DNA from: Mesostigma viride
Lineage: Eukaryota > Streptophyta > Mesostigmatophyceae > Mesostigmatales > Mesostigmataceae
Length of the DNA stretch: 64,000 nucleotides
Direction of reading: 5' to 3'
Assembly (NCBI GenBank): GCA_009746045.1
Contig: RPFO01000716.1
Location: forward strand, 29,978 to 93,977
The position numbers and the translations under genes were made by a program. Within the stretch, counting starts at the first letter, position 1, and the number at the start of each line of letters is the position of its first letter. Positions 24,601 to 36,120 of this stretch are shown one piece after another. The notes under the pieces are model-generated. The model made no database searches and was not told the DNA's origin. It saw only the letters and a program-made list of their open reading frames with translations.

Positions 24601-25754
24601 AAGAAAATCAAAATATGACATGCCATTACTCATATGGTATACTGACGACCAAGAAAGCAGTAATTTCCTACCTGTATTTTACCAATGCTATACATCTGGC
24701 CACCCCTGACCTACGAAAATCACGCATCATCATTATGAGCAACATTCTGAACCGTTACAAGCCGCGAGACGCAAAATTCCCTTGATAACGGCACGCTAGC
24801 AGCCATATCTAGTTACGCGCGCGCGCGAGTGAAAATTTCCCGCCAAAGTCACGTGATACTTTCTCAATACACGTTGTAATTACCAGGCTATGGCGAATAT
24901 TACCCCCAAACCTATGCATCACCTTCGTCCCTAAGTGTCCCCGGACCCACCGGACACGTGGCATCCGCCAGAAGTGGCGCGGCGCCACTGGCGCGGCGCC
25001 ATTTTTGGCGGGGAGTCAAATGTTATGTTATAACATAACATTTACGGACTATGGGATGGCCTTACATTGTAGCTAGCCAAAAGTATGAAAATATTGAATA
25101 ATGAAGCGACAAGGGCGGCTGGCCAAGCTTGCATGGGATGTTCCTCGGTTTCCAAATACTGCATCCGCGTCACCCCTCCCCCACCAAAAAAACACGGCTG
25201 GCTCGAGAGCATGTCGTTGAAGGCCTTTAAGCGCGTTTATGATTGGTTTGCTGGCAGACTGCAACCTGACATGTTACCTATTACCTTTTACTCTTGCCTT
25301 GTAAGAACAATTCGACCATCAGCTCTGACCTAGTCCCTGTTATGTCATACTCGAGCTAAATTCAGGGTGGAACAGCTGGGCCTTTCACGCACAGATTTTG
25401 AAGAAAGTATAGGTTCAAGGGGAAGGATAGCTGATGTGTTTAGCAGAAAGCAAATTCTGATAGCCTTGTCAATGCTCAGAAAATTGATGGCCTTCTGTCT
25501 AACACTGTGCATGGGTTAACGAGTCTGCTGGCGTTGCCTCCTGGCATCATGACGTCTGCACAGATGGCTTTGTCCTGGACACAAACACCAATACCTGGGA
25601 GAAGGTCTTTGCTGGTGGGGAGAACGGCCCGTCGGTGCGTGGTTGGCATTCCATAGGTGCCTGCCAAGTTGGTGGCAAGGACCAAGTATATCTCTTTGGG
25701 GGGCTCAGCCCAGAAAACGAGCGCCTGGGAGACCTATGGGTCTGGGAGGCATAA
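18614..25754 (+). CDS. Kelch-repeat protein of the plant/algal galactose-oxidase-like type (5 exons)
   Basis: Seen: exons 18614-18742, 20417-20625, 21345-21788, 22986-23059 and 25564-25754 join in phase into about 348 residues with start and stop. The ATG at 18614 is the first in its frame after an in-frame TGA at 18575-18577. Six kelch blades can be followed: YVIGGE (31-36), VIFGGREGG (about 97), VYIFGGCG (about 151), VYVVYGFCG (about 213), IFVFAGEEE (about 263) and VYLFGGLS (about 325). Between them are the expected PRSYHAM, RGGSC, PRSVFGS and VRGWHS strands. Length and blade order match the 330-340 aa plant kelch proteins related to nitrile-specifier/epithiospecifier proteins. The fold is a beta-propeller, probably cytosolic (no signal peptide seen). 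The exact role is unknown. The exon 4 acceptor could be 3 bases downstream (22989). Confidence 0.93.
19260..19562 (+). repeat. 59-bp tandem repeat in kelch intron 1
   Basis: Five copies of a unit with GTATCCATGAGGCAACCAGC and GCAGGCCTTCGTACTG, the last ones slightly diverged. The minus-strand frames across it are periodic artefacts. The same intron also has a shorter CTGCCTGCTT/CTCCCTGCGT repeat at 18800-18885. Confidence 0.9.
21143..21344 (+). repeat. About 60-bp tandem repeat abutting the exon 3 acceptor
   Basis: Three to four copies of a unit with AACGAAACCACTGACCC, CACCCCTAATG and AAACCCAAAACC. The last copy runs into the acceptor CCCACGCAG at 21344. Confidence 0.75.
23060..25563 (+). 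other. Kelch intron 4 (2.5 kb) with repeats, no internal gene seen
   Basis: The intron starts GTAAGC and ends CAG at 25563. It contains the (CCGC)n tract at 23097-23240. Long anonymous sequence follows (23370-24900) with short unrecognised frames. Near the end come GC-rich GGCGCGGCGCC repeats (24975-25003) and a perfect AT-rich palindrome (25018-25043). A non-autonomous transposon may be included, but I could not find its ends. Confidence 0.6.
23097..23240 (+). repeat. (CCGC)n microsatellite
   Basis: CCCGCCCG-type tetramers with a few A/T/G interruptions. They are translated as Ala-Arg-Pro or Gly repeats by chance frames. Confidence 0.9.
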
Positions 25755-25825
25755 ACCTGTTGATGCCTAGGCCGCTAGCTGGTAGCCAAGGCACCCGTCA
25801 TGGAAATAGTTTAAGCGTATGAATG

Positions 25826-25831
25826 AATAAA
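25826..25831 (+). terminator. Candidate polyadenylation signal of the kelch gene
   Basis: AATAAA lies 72 bases after the kelch stop codon. It is the first canonical signal downstream. Confidence 0.45.
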
Positions 25832-25859
25832 TAGGGATTGATAATTAAATAGTTAATCA

Positions 25860-26060
25860 TTAAACACGCTCTCCCGTTGGGGAGTCCCGGAGCACAACAA
25901 TACAGAGTTAAACGTGCTTTTCATCCCTGTATGTTACACGTGCGACGCAGTCACGTGTAGATTAAATTAACTAATGTTGCACACTGGGAAGGGGGCAAAG
26001 ACACCCGTCTTCCAACATGCCCGGAGGCAAGCCACAGCTGCAATTTTTAATTAATTAATC
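25860..26060 (+). repeat. Dispersed repeat with GTTGGGGAGTC motif
   Basis: CTCCCGTTGGGGAGTC, AATACAGAGTTAAA and CCCGGAGGCAAGCCAC recur in the same order at 31280-31450. Here the copy also carries a CACGTG-containing LINE-type hairpin (25938-25960). The short GCTCCCGTTGGGGAGTCACG core also occurs near 26817, 27148, 31910 (inverted), 35955 (inverted) and 57447. Confidence 0.7.
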
Positions 26061-26222
26061 AATTAATAGGTGCTTTACAATAAGTGTGTGCAGGCTCTAA
26101 CAGTTGAGCCACACCCTCAAAATCATTTGTACAAGTCATTGTCAATTTAGGCCAGTTCACCATGCTGGGGCCCAGCACATGCCCCCTTGTTGGTCCAATC
26201 TTGTCCCCAACTGCAGCGAGGG

Positions 26223-27010
26223 TGGGTGGGTGGGAGCTGCAAAAAGGCCTCCCTACGTTCACCACACCGCTCTAAATAATTAATTAATGGAAATGTGACT
26301 GCGTCACGTGACACCACTCTAAGTACGGTGTGAACACATGTGAAAATGAAAAACAAAGCATATGTCTCAAGGTGCCGCGCCCCCCTCAATCAAGGGCGGG
26401 CACGGTTGCCAGTAGGCACTAGTATGTACCGGCGCGACGCCAGTCCCCTTCTCTCTGAAGTGAGACAACTACTGTATGCCTGGACGCATGGCGATCCAAC
26501 GTCGTGGAAGAACTAGGGTAGTTGTCTGAGAGGAAAGACGCGAAGGCCGCGGGAGCCGCGTGGCTATCGCCTATCTCTAGGAAGACCTGCATGGAGGGAG
26601 ACAGAGGGTAACAAGAAAGGTTGATAGGGAAAACACACACACACACATACACACACACACACCAACAACAACAAAAAAAAACCAACAAAAACTGACTAAG
26701 AAGGAAAAGAGGGAACGCATACACACCTACACAAAGGGGCTTAAAGAAAAGGTAAGGAGTCCTAGTCCTATGTAACAACAAGCACCTTACATTAATTAAT
26801 TAATTTTAAACTCGTGCTCCCGTTGGGGAGTCACGGAGCACCGAAGTGCTTTTAATCCCTGTGTGTGCACAACAGGAAGAAAGGGCAGAGACCCTTACAT
26901 GGTGTAGGTGACGTACGGTAGAGCTACGATACAGGCGGCAGATCGGCCCCCTAATTGAGCCCGCCGCAACATAACTATAAAATGAGCAGATAGCTCAAAA
27001 TATAGGTGCT
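26223..27010 (-). repeat. Dispersed repeat R3, copy 1 (inverted relative to 30142-30455)
   Basis: Three blocks match 30142-30455 in reverse complement: GTTCACCACACCGCTC to GGCACGGTTGCCAGTAGGC; AACAACAAGCACC; and the GTGACGTACGGTAGAGCTACG to GAGCTATCTGCTCA complement. About 400 bp of extra sequence with a CA-rich run (26635-26665) separates the blocks in this copy. Confidence 0.75.
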
Positions 27011-27183
27011 GAAGCTAAGGTCCATTGGAGTGCCTTCGTACCAGAGAAACTAAATTATTACATAAGTGTGTGCAGGCTTTAACAGTTGAGCCTAGCCACA
27101 CCCTCAAAATCATTAATTAATTAATTCATCAATTCATTAATTAGACTCGTGCTCCCGTTGGGGAGTCACGGAGCATTAACCCC

Positions 27184-27866
27184 GATGGATGGATGGATGG
27201 ATGGATGGATGGATGGATGGATGGATGGATGGATGGATGGATGGATGGATGGATGGATGGATGGATGGATGGATGGATGGATGGATGGATGGATGGATGG
27301 ATGGATGGATGGATGGATGGATGGATGGATGGATGGATGGATGGATGGATGGATGGATGGATGGATGGATGGATGGATGGATGGATGGATGGATGGATGG
27401 ATGGATGGATGGATGGATGGATGGATGGATGGATGGATGGATGGATGGATGGATGGATGGATGGATGGATGGATGGATGGATGGATGGATGGATGGATGG
27501 ATGGATGGATGGATGGATGGATGGATGGATGGATGGATGGATGGATGGATGGATGGATGGATGGATGGATGGATGGATGGATGGATGGATGGATGGATGG
27601 ATGGATGGATGGATGGATGGATGGATGGATGGATGGATGGATGGATGGATGGATGGATGGATGGATGGATGGATGGATGGATGGATGGATGGATGGATGG
27701 ATGGATGGATGGATGGATGGATGGATGGATGGATGGATGGATGGATGGATGGATGGATGGATGGATGGATGGATGGATGGATGGATGGATGGATGGATGG
27801 ATGGATGGATGGATGGATGGATGGATGGATGGATGGATGGATGGATGGATGGATGGATGGATGGAT
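27184..27866 (+). repeat. (GATG)n microsatellite, about 170 units
   Basis: About 683 bp of uninterrupted GATG/GGAT tetranucleotides, followed by (TTAA)n. All three forward frames are open and encode Met-Asp-Gly-Trp repeats, so the 226-242 aa open frames here are artefacts. The short (GATG)3-5 stretches at 28302-28325 and 57496-57510 mark the likely seed of the expansion. Confidence 0.98.
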
Positions 27867-27895
27867 TAATTAATTAATTTATTTATTTATTTATT

Positions 27896-28290
27896 AATAG
27901 ACACGTGACTGCGTCACGTGAGCATAAGCCCTCAGTGGGAGGGGAACATGGGATGGAATGGATTAATTAATTAATTAATTAATTAATAGACACGTGACTG
28001 CGTCACGTGAGCATGAGTCCTCAGTGGGAGGGGAACATGGGATGGAATGGATGGTATAAGCTATCGAGGTCCTAGTTACAGGGGTGTGGGCACCGCGGCC
28101 CGAATCGCTATGAATGCCATACTTGGTCACACGCGGAGCCCCCACAGGCTTGGGGGTGGTCTCCTTCATCACTACTTGCCATCTATCCTTGCGCACCATC
28201 TGCCTCCATATTACAGACAAACCAGGCGGGCTGCCCGGGTGTGAGCCCGTCACGTCTAGTGTAGCACATGTCCATGCCGAGTCTGTCACG
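27896..28290 (-). mobile_element. Two tandem LINE 3' ends
   Basis: The hairpin CACGTGACTGCGTCACGTG occurs at about 27901 and again at about 27989, each after a (TTAA)n tail. The second leads into the LINE 3' region back to the conserved CCGGGTGTGAGCCCGTC. The copies are 5'-truncated, and their poly-TTAA tails face the GATG tract. Confidence 0.85.
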
Positions 28291-28599
28291 AAAAGTCCAC
28301 GGGATGGATGGATGGATGGATGGATGCATGGGTGCAAACAGTCCTACCGGTCTAATCTATCTACATCAGCTACCTACAACATCTATCTAACAGCATCACG
28401 AACTACAACATCTATCTAAACAGCATCACGCTACCCTAGGGGAGCTGTCTGGCGTGCCTCCCGCGGGTTTGCACACGCGGGCGCTTTCCCACAGGAGGGG
28501 GCTCGTTGTCCTCTATGACCTGGGCCCGCTTGGCCTTGTCCATCATCTTCTTCCGGCAAATCACGGAGAGGCCTAGGCCCCCCATGTCCTCTACTAGCT

Positions 28600-29275
28600 G
28601 TTCTTTGAAGGTGCGGGCCTTGCGGCGTCTAACATCACGGGGCCCGGCCCACGTCAGGAGGTGCCGGCCAGGCTGAGCTGGTCCCAGTCCCGCGGGGGGG
28701 CCACCTGAGGTGTCTACCTGGTTGGTGCGAGCTAGGTGCCCTGGCTAGCTGCAGGCGCCGCTGCTTAATGGTGCTGGTGATATATGGCATGCCCTGGTAC
28801 AGGTCCTCATGGCAGACATGAGCAGCATATCCTACGCTGAAAATGGATCGCAGCAATGATGTTGGTGACCGCGCCGTCCAACTTGAGGGCCAGGTCGGCG
28901 GTGAGGGTCCACGTCTCGGCCCCATACGTGAGAACAGGAAGGACGAAGACAGGTCCTGTTTCCGTCCGTCGATCTTGCCCAGGGGCTTGCGCCACAGGGC
29001 CCGGTACTGGCGTAAAGCATGCCAGGCGAGGGAGATGCGATGGTCCACATCAACCTCGCAGCTGCGAAGCAGCTGAGGCTGCCCAGCAGCTTGACGCGGT
29101 CCCGATACAGGACTCGAGAGCCGTCTAGGAGATAGAGGGGTGGCGGTGAGTGGGTGAGCCCAACCGCCAGGGCCTCTGTCTTCTTGCTGACCTCAAGCCC
29201 CACTGCACGTACGGGCCTCGATAGCCAGGCAGTCTGAAGCCATGTCTGCACGTGCTCAAAATCATTGTACAAGTC
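28600..29275 (-). pseudogene. Degraded LINE pol C-terminal fragment
   Basis: Minus-strand pieces encode VGLEVSKKTEALAVGL, LLDGSRVLYRDRVKLLG, VLTYGAETW and a C-terminal region ending RHLLTWAGP-like. They are colinear with the LINE at 13593-16025 but in several frames. It is joined abruptly near 29262 to an unrelated repeat (CTCAAAATCATTGTACAAGTC) that also occurs at 26115. Confidence 0.8.
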
Positions 29276-32200
29276 ATTGTCAAGTTAGGCCAGTTCACCG
29301 CTTGCTGGGGCCCAGCACATGCCCCCTTGGTCCAATCTTGTCCCACCATGATCTCCATCTCTGGCCACCCAGGCCGTTTCCAGCCCTGGTGGTAGGAACG
29401 CAACCACTTGGAATGCTGGGCTCTTGTTGGCATGATGATGCCCCCCCTCCCGCCCCCGTGTGGCCGCTACGGTTTCCCGGCGGACGCAGGGCGGAGCCAC
29501 ACATTGCGTTCCCCTTATTAGAGGGGCGCATCCCAGTGCTGCCACTTTAGGACTTATGCCACCTGAGGACGTCTCCAGCCAGCTCACCCAATGAACCACC
29601 AGCATCAGCCCGGCACCGGCAAAGCCCCTGGGCTTCCCCGAGGGTAGGGCCACTGCCACTGGCTCTATATCACCCCCATCGCGATGATGATGATGGCAGC
29701 CTGCGGACCTCCTATGTAGCGCCAAGGGCTCACCATCACCATGGTGTCATGAGCCTTGAGGCAGCCGCAGCCGAGTCGACTGCTTTATTATGGTTTATAC
29801 TTTGTCGTCAGAAAGCAACAAACGTGAAAACGCTAGCTACCCAAATCTGAGATTCCGCGGAACACAGAAAGTAAGAAAGCCTAGAAGCTATGTACCAGCA
29901 AGGAATCGAACATGGGACCTTTGGCACGATTTCGCGGCTGTGTGAGTCTCCTGATCCGAAGGCATCTCACTTCACGTTTCGAAACAGCCCAACTGCGAAA
30001 AATCTCTTTACCGGAGAGGGGTGCCAGTATGTCCGATATTGCTGAATCTATAGAAGATTACTCACCACTAGACCTAAGTGCGCAGGAGTACTACGCACGG
30101 ACCTACGCGATGTGAGTATGGTATATTATACTGACGTGTTTAAAATTTTGAGCTATCTGCTCATTTTATAGTTAATAATGTTGCGGCGGGCTCAAAGGGG
30201 GCCGATCTGCCGCCTGTAGCGTAGCTCTACCGTACGTCACCTACTACACCATGTAAGCCATGAGGTGCTTGTTGTTACATACTAAGGACTAGACTAGAAG
30301 GGGACCGGCGTTGCGCCGGTACTAGTGCCTATACTGGCAACCGTGCCCCCCCGATTGAGGGGGGCGCGGCACCTTGAGACATGTGCTTTGTTTTCATTTT
30401 CACACCGTACTTAGAGTGGTGTGGTGAACGTAGGGAGGCCTTTTTGCAGCTCGTAACTTTCCAATGTGAGGAAAGGTGGGCTGGCCGCTATGGGGGCCGC
30501 TTTGCAACCACTATGGCTGTTACGCCCCGCAGACTGTTAGTCGACGCTCCCAGCCTCCCCGTGTTACGGAGAGGTGACCTGCTGTTTTTCGAAATATTGG
30601 TGAAGGGTTGTAGTGCTGGTCCTACATAGGGTGCTCCCCCATGGCGCCCTGGGGTGCGCCGACCGGGCTCCAGTTGGGAGCCCGTAGTCAGCCTTGAATT
30701 TCGATTGTCAATTAGGAAGAGGGAAGGCGGTTTCCAGAGAAGGTGGGTTAAACTTGGCGTTAAACCAAAATTTGGCGGAGATTTCTGCGAAAGGACAGCA
30801 CGAGAGTGGCGATTCCTGAAGGAAGCGCTAGACTTGCCTAGCTCGAGTAAAAAAGTGTCCGCCTGAGATTTTTATCCCTGTTACTAGCGGAGTGCACGAG
30901 GGAAGCAGGGCGTTATTCATATAGATTGGGGTCAAAAGAGACTTAAGAGGCCGATCGAGGAGGGTGCGCCAATTACATATGGCAGCGGCTGCCGTGGGTC
31001 GGGGGGGTCCTGTCGGCATGGGGAGGGCGGCAGGCGCCCTGTACCCTCTTGGCACTCCGCGGCGAGCAGGCCCCTTCTTCCCTTGGCGATTATTATTAAG
31101 GGATTATCAATATTAAGGGAGAGGTGGATCGAAGCCGCGGTAAACCGTGGGTATTCATGCGCATTTATGAAGTCTCTTAATGAAAAATGCTACATGGCCT
31201 CAGCCGGCGCAAGCCTGGAAAAAATTTTGTGGTGTGTATGGAACCCAGCAGTGAGGTCAGGGGCTGTTTTAAAAAAATGCATACGCGCTCCTGTTGGGGA
31301 GTCACTGAGCACAATAATACAGAGTTAACCCAGAATTACAATAGTACAGAGTTAAAGTGCTTTTCGATCATCGCTGCATGTATGTTGCACCCTGCGAAGG
31401 GGCAGAGACACCCGTCTTCCCTCATGCCCGGAGGCAAGCCACTGTCAGCTGCAATCGAAACTACTCACGAGGAGAGTGCAAAGAGTCTGGCATAACTGTG
31501 GGTGCTCTAATGCTGAAATGACAGTGTGTGGGTAACATGGCGGGGGCATTGTCTGCATGGCACAATAAAACTGTATCGACTGAAGTGTGTGGGTAGACCT
31601 GCGGGTGCATAGGCTGAAAAACTGAAGGTAGCCGCTAGTATGCTGTCTCAGAGCCATAATGCTCGGTAGACGGCCTAGCCTAGTTGCTCTACAGTTTGTA
31701 CATAGCGGATTGCTCTATGGTTGCCCCACTGCCAGCATAGCTATGCCCGGCGCCTTGCATCGCACGTTCGCTCATGCACGCCACCACAGCCACGCAATGC
31801 TCACACGGGTCTTATTGCACCCACAGCTAGGCATGCCGGGTCCCGTTTCGCGGGTCCGATTGTGCACCCCATGTGGCATGCCACTGGCACTTTGGTTGGT
31901 GCTCGATCGATCCGTGACTCCCCAACAGTAACGGGAGCACATGTTTAATTAATTAATTGATTAATGCTGAGCCATACAAGGCGCTAGTAGAGTATGTGAG
32001 GTCGCAATTTACATTGCCCCACCCGGCAGGTTGTATGTAGCTCAGAATGCGCCTCTAAGGACTCAGGGATATGCATTACATACTCACACCTCACACACTT
32101 TTTTTTCTGTTTGTTGCAAGGGGTTTCCATCCCCCACCTCGTTTTCTTTTTATTTTTTACTTCACTTTTTCTTCTTGTCATTCTATTCATTCAACCATTT

Positions 32201-32337
32201 TTTATTCTCGTGTACATTATTAAGGTATATTAAATTCATATCTCATACCCCAACGAGCTACCGCCATTCACCGAGCTCGAGCTGGGCACCGCCGCCAAGC
32301 AACTCCACTTCTACGCCGCCGTTGGACCTGCATGACC
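29276..32337. other. Repeat-rich spacer without recognisable genes
   Basis: Contents: a piece shared with 26110-26205 (GGGGCCCAGCACATGCCCCC); a GC-rich stretch with unrecognised frames (29285-29740, -); a tRNA-B-box-like motif on the minus strand near 29910 (GTTCGATTCC); the R3 copy 30142-30455; a GTTGGGGAGTC repeat copy 31280-31450 and its inverted core near 31910; and a T-rich stretch 32100-32240. I see no conserved protein. Confidence 0.5.
30142..30455 (+). repeat. Dispersed repeat R3, copy 2
   Basis: Reverse-complement counterpart of blocks in 26223-27010, without the 400-bp extra sequence. The two copies form an inverted pair about 3.5 kb apart around the GATG/LINE cluster. Confidence 0.75.
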
Positions 32338-33965
32338 AGCTCCCCGCCCCGGTGATTAAGCTGACGGCGCTCACGGGGTTCCTGCTTGACGTCTGCAACC
32401 GGATCCTGCTTGCCGACGCGCCGCCGATTGCTGAGTGGCAGCACAGCTACCGTATTATGCTGTACAAAAACAAAGTATTATGCTGTACAAAAACAAAGGT
32501 TCCCCTGACGACCCCGCCAACTACCGAGGAGTCTGCATTGATCAAGAGCGCCGCACTCAAGTTGTTCATGCGCATGATCCTCAACCGCCTTCGTTCTGCT
32601 CTCGACCGTCACCTTGGGGAAAGTCAAATGGGCTTTCGTCCTGGGCGCAACACTGTCAAGGCCATCTTCGTTGCGCGTTGATCGCCTCTTCGAGGAAATC
32701 GCTCTCTTGCAACCTGGTGAGTTTCCCGCCATCCTGATCTCGATCGTCGACTTCATCAAGGCTTTTGATTCTGTCCTCTGGGACGCTCTATGGGCTGTAC
32801 TTGCTCGCACTCGCGTCCCCACTCCCCTGATTACTGTCATCCGCACGCTGTATGAGGGGCCGACCACTTCGGTGCGCACTTAACACGGCTTTACCCCGCC
32901 ATGCCCACTGCAGACCGGCGTCTGGCAGGGTTGCGTCCTGTCGCCGTACCTGTTTATTATTGTAGTGGATTATGTTATGCGCCAGGCACGTGCTCGCTTT
33001 GCTATAGCATTGCAGGCCGTGCCCCTGGCCTAGCGATCACGAACGAGCTTGGACTGAAGGGGGGCCGACTAACAAGCAGAATTTACTAGCTGACCTCATT
33101 GATGCCGACGACATCACGCTCATCGAGAAGCCGGAGTCTGCCCAACTTTGGCTGGACTGCCTCAGTGGCGCTCGAGGCTCGGGCGGTTGGTCTAGAAATC
33201 AGCCCCAAAACGGAGGCCCTGGCCCTCGGCATCATTGGCAGGGCCCCCACCCACACTCCGTGCCTCTACTATACTGTACTAAGAGGCGCGCCTCTTAGAC
33301 GACACCGCGGTCAACTACCCTACTTCAGGCCACTTCAAGCTGCTCGGCAGTTGGCTTCCCGACTGCGAGGACGACCTGACGACACGGATCGGCATGGCGT
33401 GGGCGCAACGTACTCCATGACCACCGCCGCTGGTGGAGCAACCCCGCCCTACCCCGGATCATCAAGCGTGACCTCTTCAAGGTCGTCATTCTGACGATCC
33501 TGACCTACGGCGCCGAGACCTGACGCAGGAGCTGGATCGAGCAACGACTCGACGGCGCCGTCACCAAGATGCTGCGCAAGGCCCTAGTTAACATCCTTAA
33601 GTTTGCATATTATAGTAATGAGGATTTGTACGCTGATTTGCCCTATGTTTCCCACATTATTAGGCACAGGCGCCTGGGCCTAGCCGGGCACCTGGCCCGC
33701 ACAGATCAGGTAGACACGTCAGATAGACTAGCTGCCGGCACCAAGCCCGCCCAGCCTGGGCGATATGTCCTCACCTGGCGTGCCCCAGGCCGCGCGCAGC
33801 AGGGCCGCCACCCGTGGACTTTTCGTGATAGACTTGGCATGGACATGTGCTACACTAGTAGACGTGACGGGCTCACACCCGGGCAGCCTCGATCCTGGTT
33901 TGTCTGTAATATGGAGGCAGATGGTGCGCAAGGATAGATGGCAAGTAGTGATGAAGGAGACCACC
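32338..33965 (+). pseudogene. LINE reverse-transcriptase pseudogene, interrupted at its 3' end
   Basis: Seen on the + strand across several frames: NRILLADAPPIAEWQ; RLRSALDRHLGESQMGF; IVDFIKAFDSVLWDALWAV; QTGVWQGCVLSPYLFII; the catalytic site changed from YADD to DADD (LADLIDADDITLI, near 33105); LGLAGHLARTDQVDT; then the 3' region GACGGGCTCACACCCGGGC. It is the same family as 13593-16025. Multiple frameshifts and the altered catalytic box make it inactive. Its last part (CCCAAGTCTGTGGGGG onward) is found only at 36336, beyond a 2.4-kb insertion. Confidence 0.88.
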
Positions 33966-33976
33966 ATGCAGTTAGG

Positions 33977-34139
33977 TTAATATTGTGCAGAACCTTTTTG
34001 CCACTTGGCTTCTCAGGTTCCGCACAATATTACCAGCGATAACCACTCGTTGGCACACTCAAGTTCATTCCGGCATCGCTGGTAATATTGTGCGGAACCT
34101 GAGAAGCCAAGTGGCAAAAAGGTTTCCGCACAATATTAA
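33977..34139. mobile_element. Foldback (hairpin) element, copy 1
   Basis: TTAATATTGTGC at the left and its complement GCACAATATTAA at the right enclose a long imperfect palindrome with arms of about 65 bp (GCCACTTGGCTTCTCAGG on one arm, its complement on the other). TTAA lies at both ends. No coding capacity. Confidence 0.88.
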
Positions 34140-34141
34140 CC

Positions 34142-34281
34142 CTCCTTACTAAAACCTAGCCTCTTGGGGCGAGGACGAATCACTAGGCTCGGAACACCCA
34201 TAGATATGAATATGATCGAATATGAGCGCTCCTGGGCGCAAATATCGATGTATATGAATATGAGCGCTCCTTGGCGCAAAT
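34142..34281 (+). repeat. Short GAATATGAGCGCTCC repeats
   Basis: The unit GAATATGAGCGCTCC(T/A)TGGGCGCAAATAT-like is repeated about three times before the ORF1 relic. A related copy is at 35991-36030. Confidence 0.6.
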
Positions 34282-35574
34282 ATGATGAGCATATGGACGC
34301 TCCTTGCATATGGCCCACCGCCAGCAAACCCATCGCCCAGCGCCTCGCCCGAGCCCAAGAAACCCTGCCACGAACCCAAATGGCGAAAGTACCTACCAGA
34401 TTTCGAAAGCTTTTCTTTCACCAACTGGCTGGAACTGACCAAAGACGAATGCGCCGAAATAGTGCGTTTCTTATCACAGGAACGCAAGCTCCATGGGGCC
34501 GTAGGGCCCATCCCCGCCGACGACCTGGAGAGGTTCCTTGCCAGGCCAGAGCTCAACCACCGCATCGCCATCATGTGCAGCTACTTCCAGCTACATATGA
34601 GCAGAATTGTCGCCAGGATCCGCACCCCAGCCCAGCCTGCGCGGCCGACAGCCACATCGGCTTCCTCCCTCTGCAAGGATGACATCCGAGCAGTGCTGGA
34701 GGAGCACGTGACCAGGCCGGTTGGCTGAGAAGCTGACCTCGCTGAACACGACGCTCAACACGGTGGAAGCCCGGGTCTCCAACGTGGAAACCAAGGTCGT
34801 CCACAAGCTACAACCCCAGTTCACGGCGCTATACACACCGCGGCGCAGGCTTCGGAAACGCATGCTGCACTTGTCTCTCGCCTTAACCAGGTGGAGGGCA
34901 AGTGTGGCGTGCTCCTGAAGAAGCTTGAGGCCATCACCGCCCACACCGAGGCCCTGGCCACACAGGTCCCCAAGATAGCGGAGCAGACGGCCACCATTGC
35001 ATCCCAGCCACCCCGGCAGGATGCTGGCGACCTCCCGCCGCTCTCCTACGCGTACCTGCTGCGGTCAGCGACCGCCTCCACCACCGACGCCATCGCCACA
35101 AAGCTCCAGGAGCTGGAGGACCACCGCCAGGCCCAGCAAGGGGAGGTCACCGACCGCGCTCGCCGCGAGTGCCGAGTGGTGCTACGTCGCTTCCCCCAGA
35201 AGCCAGGTGAGACGTCAACCTCTCTTGCTGACGAGCTCAAGAACCAGCTTCTTACCCTCATGGGCCTGGTAGGTGAGGTAGAACTGCGTGGGTGCCACCG
35301 CCTTCCCCACTCACGGGACAAGGCGGCTCCCCCACCAGTCCTACTCACCTTCCCCTCCCCTGAGGATAAGCAGCGGTTCCTCTCTCGTCGCAAGCGATTG
35401 CACGACCTCACCTGGACGCTGGATGACGACCTCACCCCCGCTCAGCAACAGCAGCGACGCGACCTGTGGCCGGAATACCTCCGCCATAAGCAGGACCCCC
35501 AGAAGCCCAAGGTGTACTGGAGGGGCGGGGACCTGATGATCAACCACAAGATGTGGACGCCCCCTGCGGGCTAG
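34282..35574 (+). pseudogene. LINE ORF1-type RNA-binding protein relic
   Basis: Three overlapping frames (34282-34728, 34721-34918 and 34891-35574) make one broken protein of about 430 residues. The middle part is a predicted coiled coil (SLNTTLNTVEARVSNVETKV). The C-terminal part reads GCHRLPHSRDK, VLLTFPSPEDKQRFLSRRKR and DLTPAQQQQRRDLWPEYL, which resembles the RRM plus C-terminal domain of L1-type ORF1 proteins. Known: these chaperone LINE RNA. A homologous copy lies at 41358-42550 (-). Two frameshifts show decay. It lies in the segment bounded by the two foldback elements. Confidence 0.72.
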
Positions 35575-36120
35575 AATAGCAATAGCCCTAGCTTGTAACT
35601 TGGCGTCACTGCCGCTAAGGCAGCCATGCCTAGAATGTTGCCTAGCTGTGCCAACACACCTAGTCACGTGCCGCCAACGCACGGTACACAACCAGCCATA
35701 GCCTTAGCCTAGTCCTAGTAGTACAGCCATGCTACGCCCTGGCTATGTTCAGATTACTTGCCCACGCTCCTTGCTATGATATGCTCACATGGGTCTTATT
35801 GCACCCACAGTTTGCCGGATCGTTAGCCTGTCCTTTTAGCTAGCCGCGCCCGATTGCAGCTGTGGCATGCCTTCGGCATGAAGGAGACTGGGGGTCTCTG
35901 CCCTTTCTCCTGTAGTGCACACACAGGGATTAAAAGCACTTCGGTGCTCCGTGACTCCCCAACGGGAGCACGAGTTTAATTAATTAATTAATGGACGCTC
36001 CTTGGCGCACATATGAATATGATCGAGCCGGGTGCCAAATCGGAACGAATTATTCCCCAAACAATCCGCTTCGGAGTGGATTCAAACCTGCGCCCCGCAA
36101 GGGTCAGGGTCTTAGGTAGG
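35575..36120. other. Spacer after the ORF1 relic
   Basis: CTAG-rich sequence (35570-35740) is followed by an inverted copy of the GTTGGGGAGTC repeat (35880-35985), (TTAA)n, a GGACGCTCCTTGGCGC repeat and, near 36070, a minus-strand tRNA B-box-like GGTTTGAATCC. No gene seen. Confidence 0.5.

Noticed and set aside
27149-27877. Open frames of 226-242 codons encoding Met-Asp-Gly-Trp repeats
   Set aside because: They are the three frames of a perfect tetranucleotide repeat and need no selection to stay open.
29285-29725. 146-codon minus-strand frame
   Set aside because: GC-rich, no recognised motif, at a junction of repeats. Probably a chance frame or the 5' part of a dead LINE.
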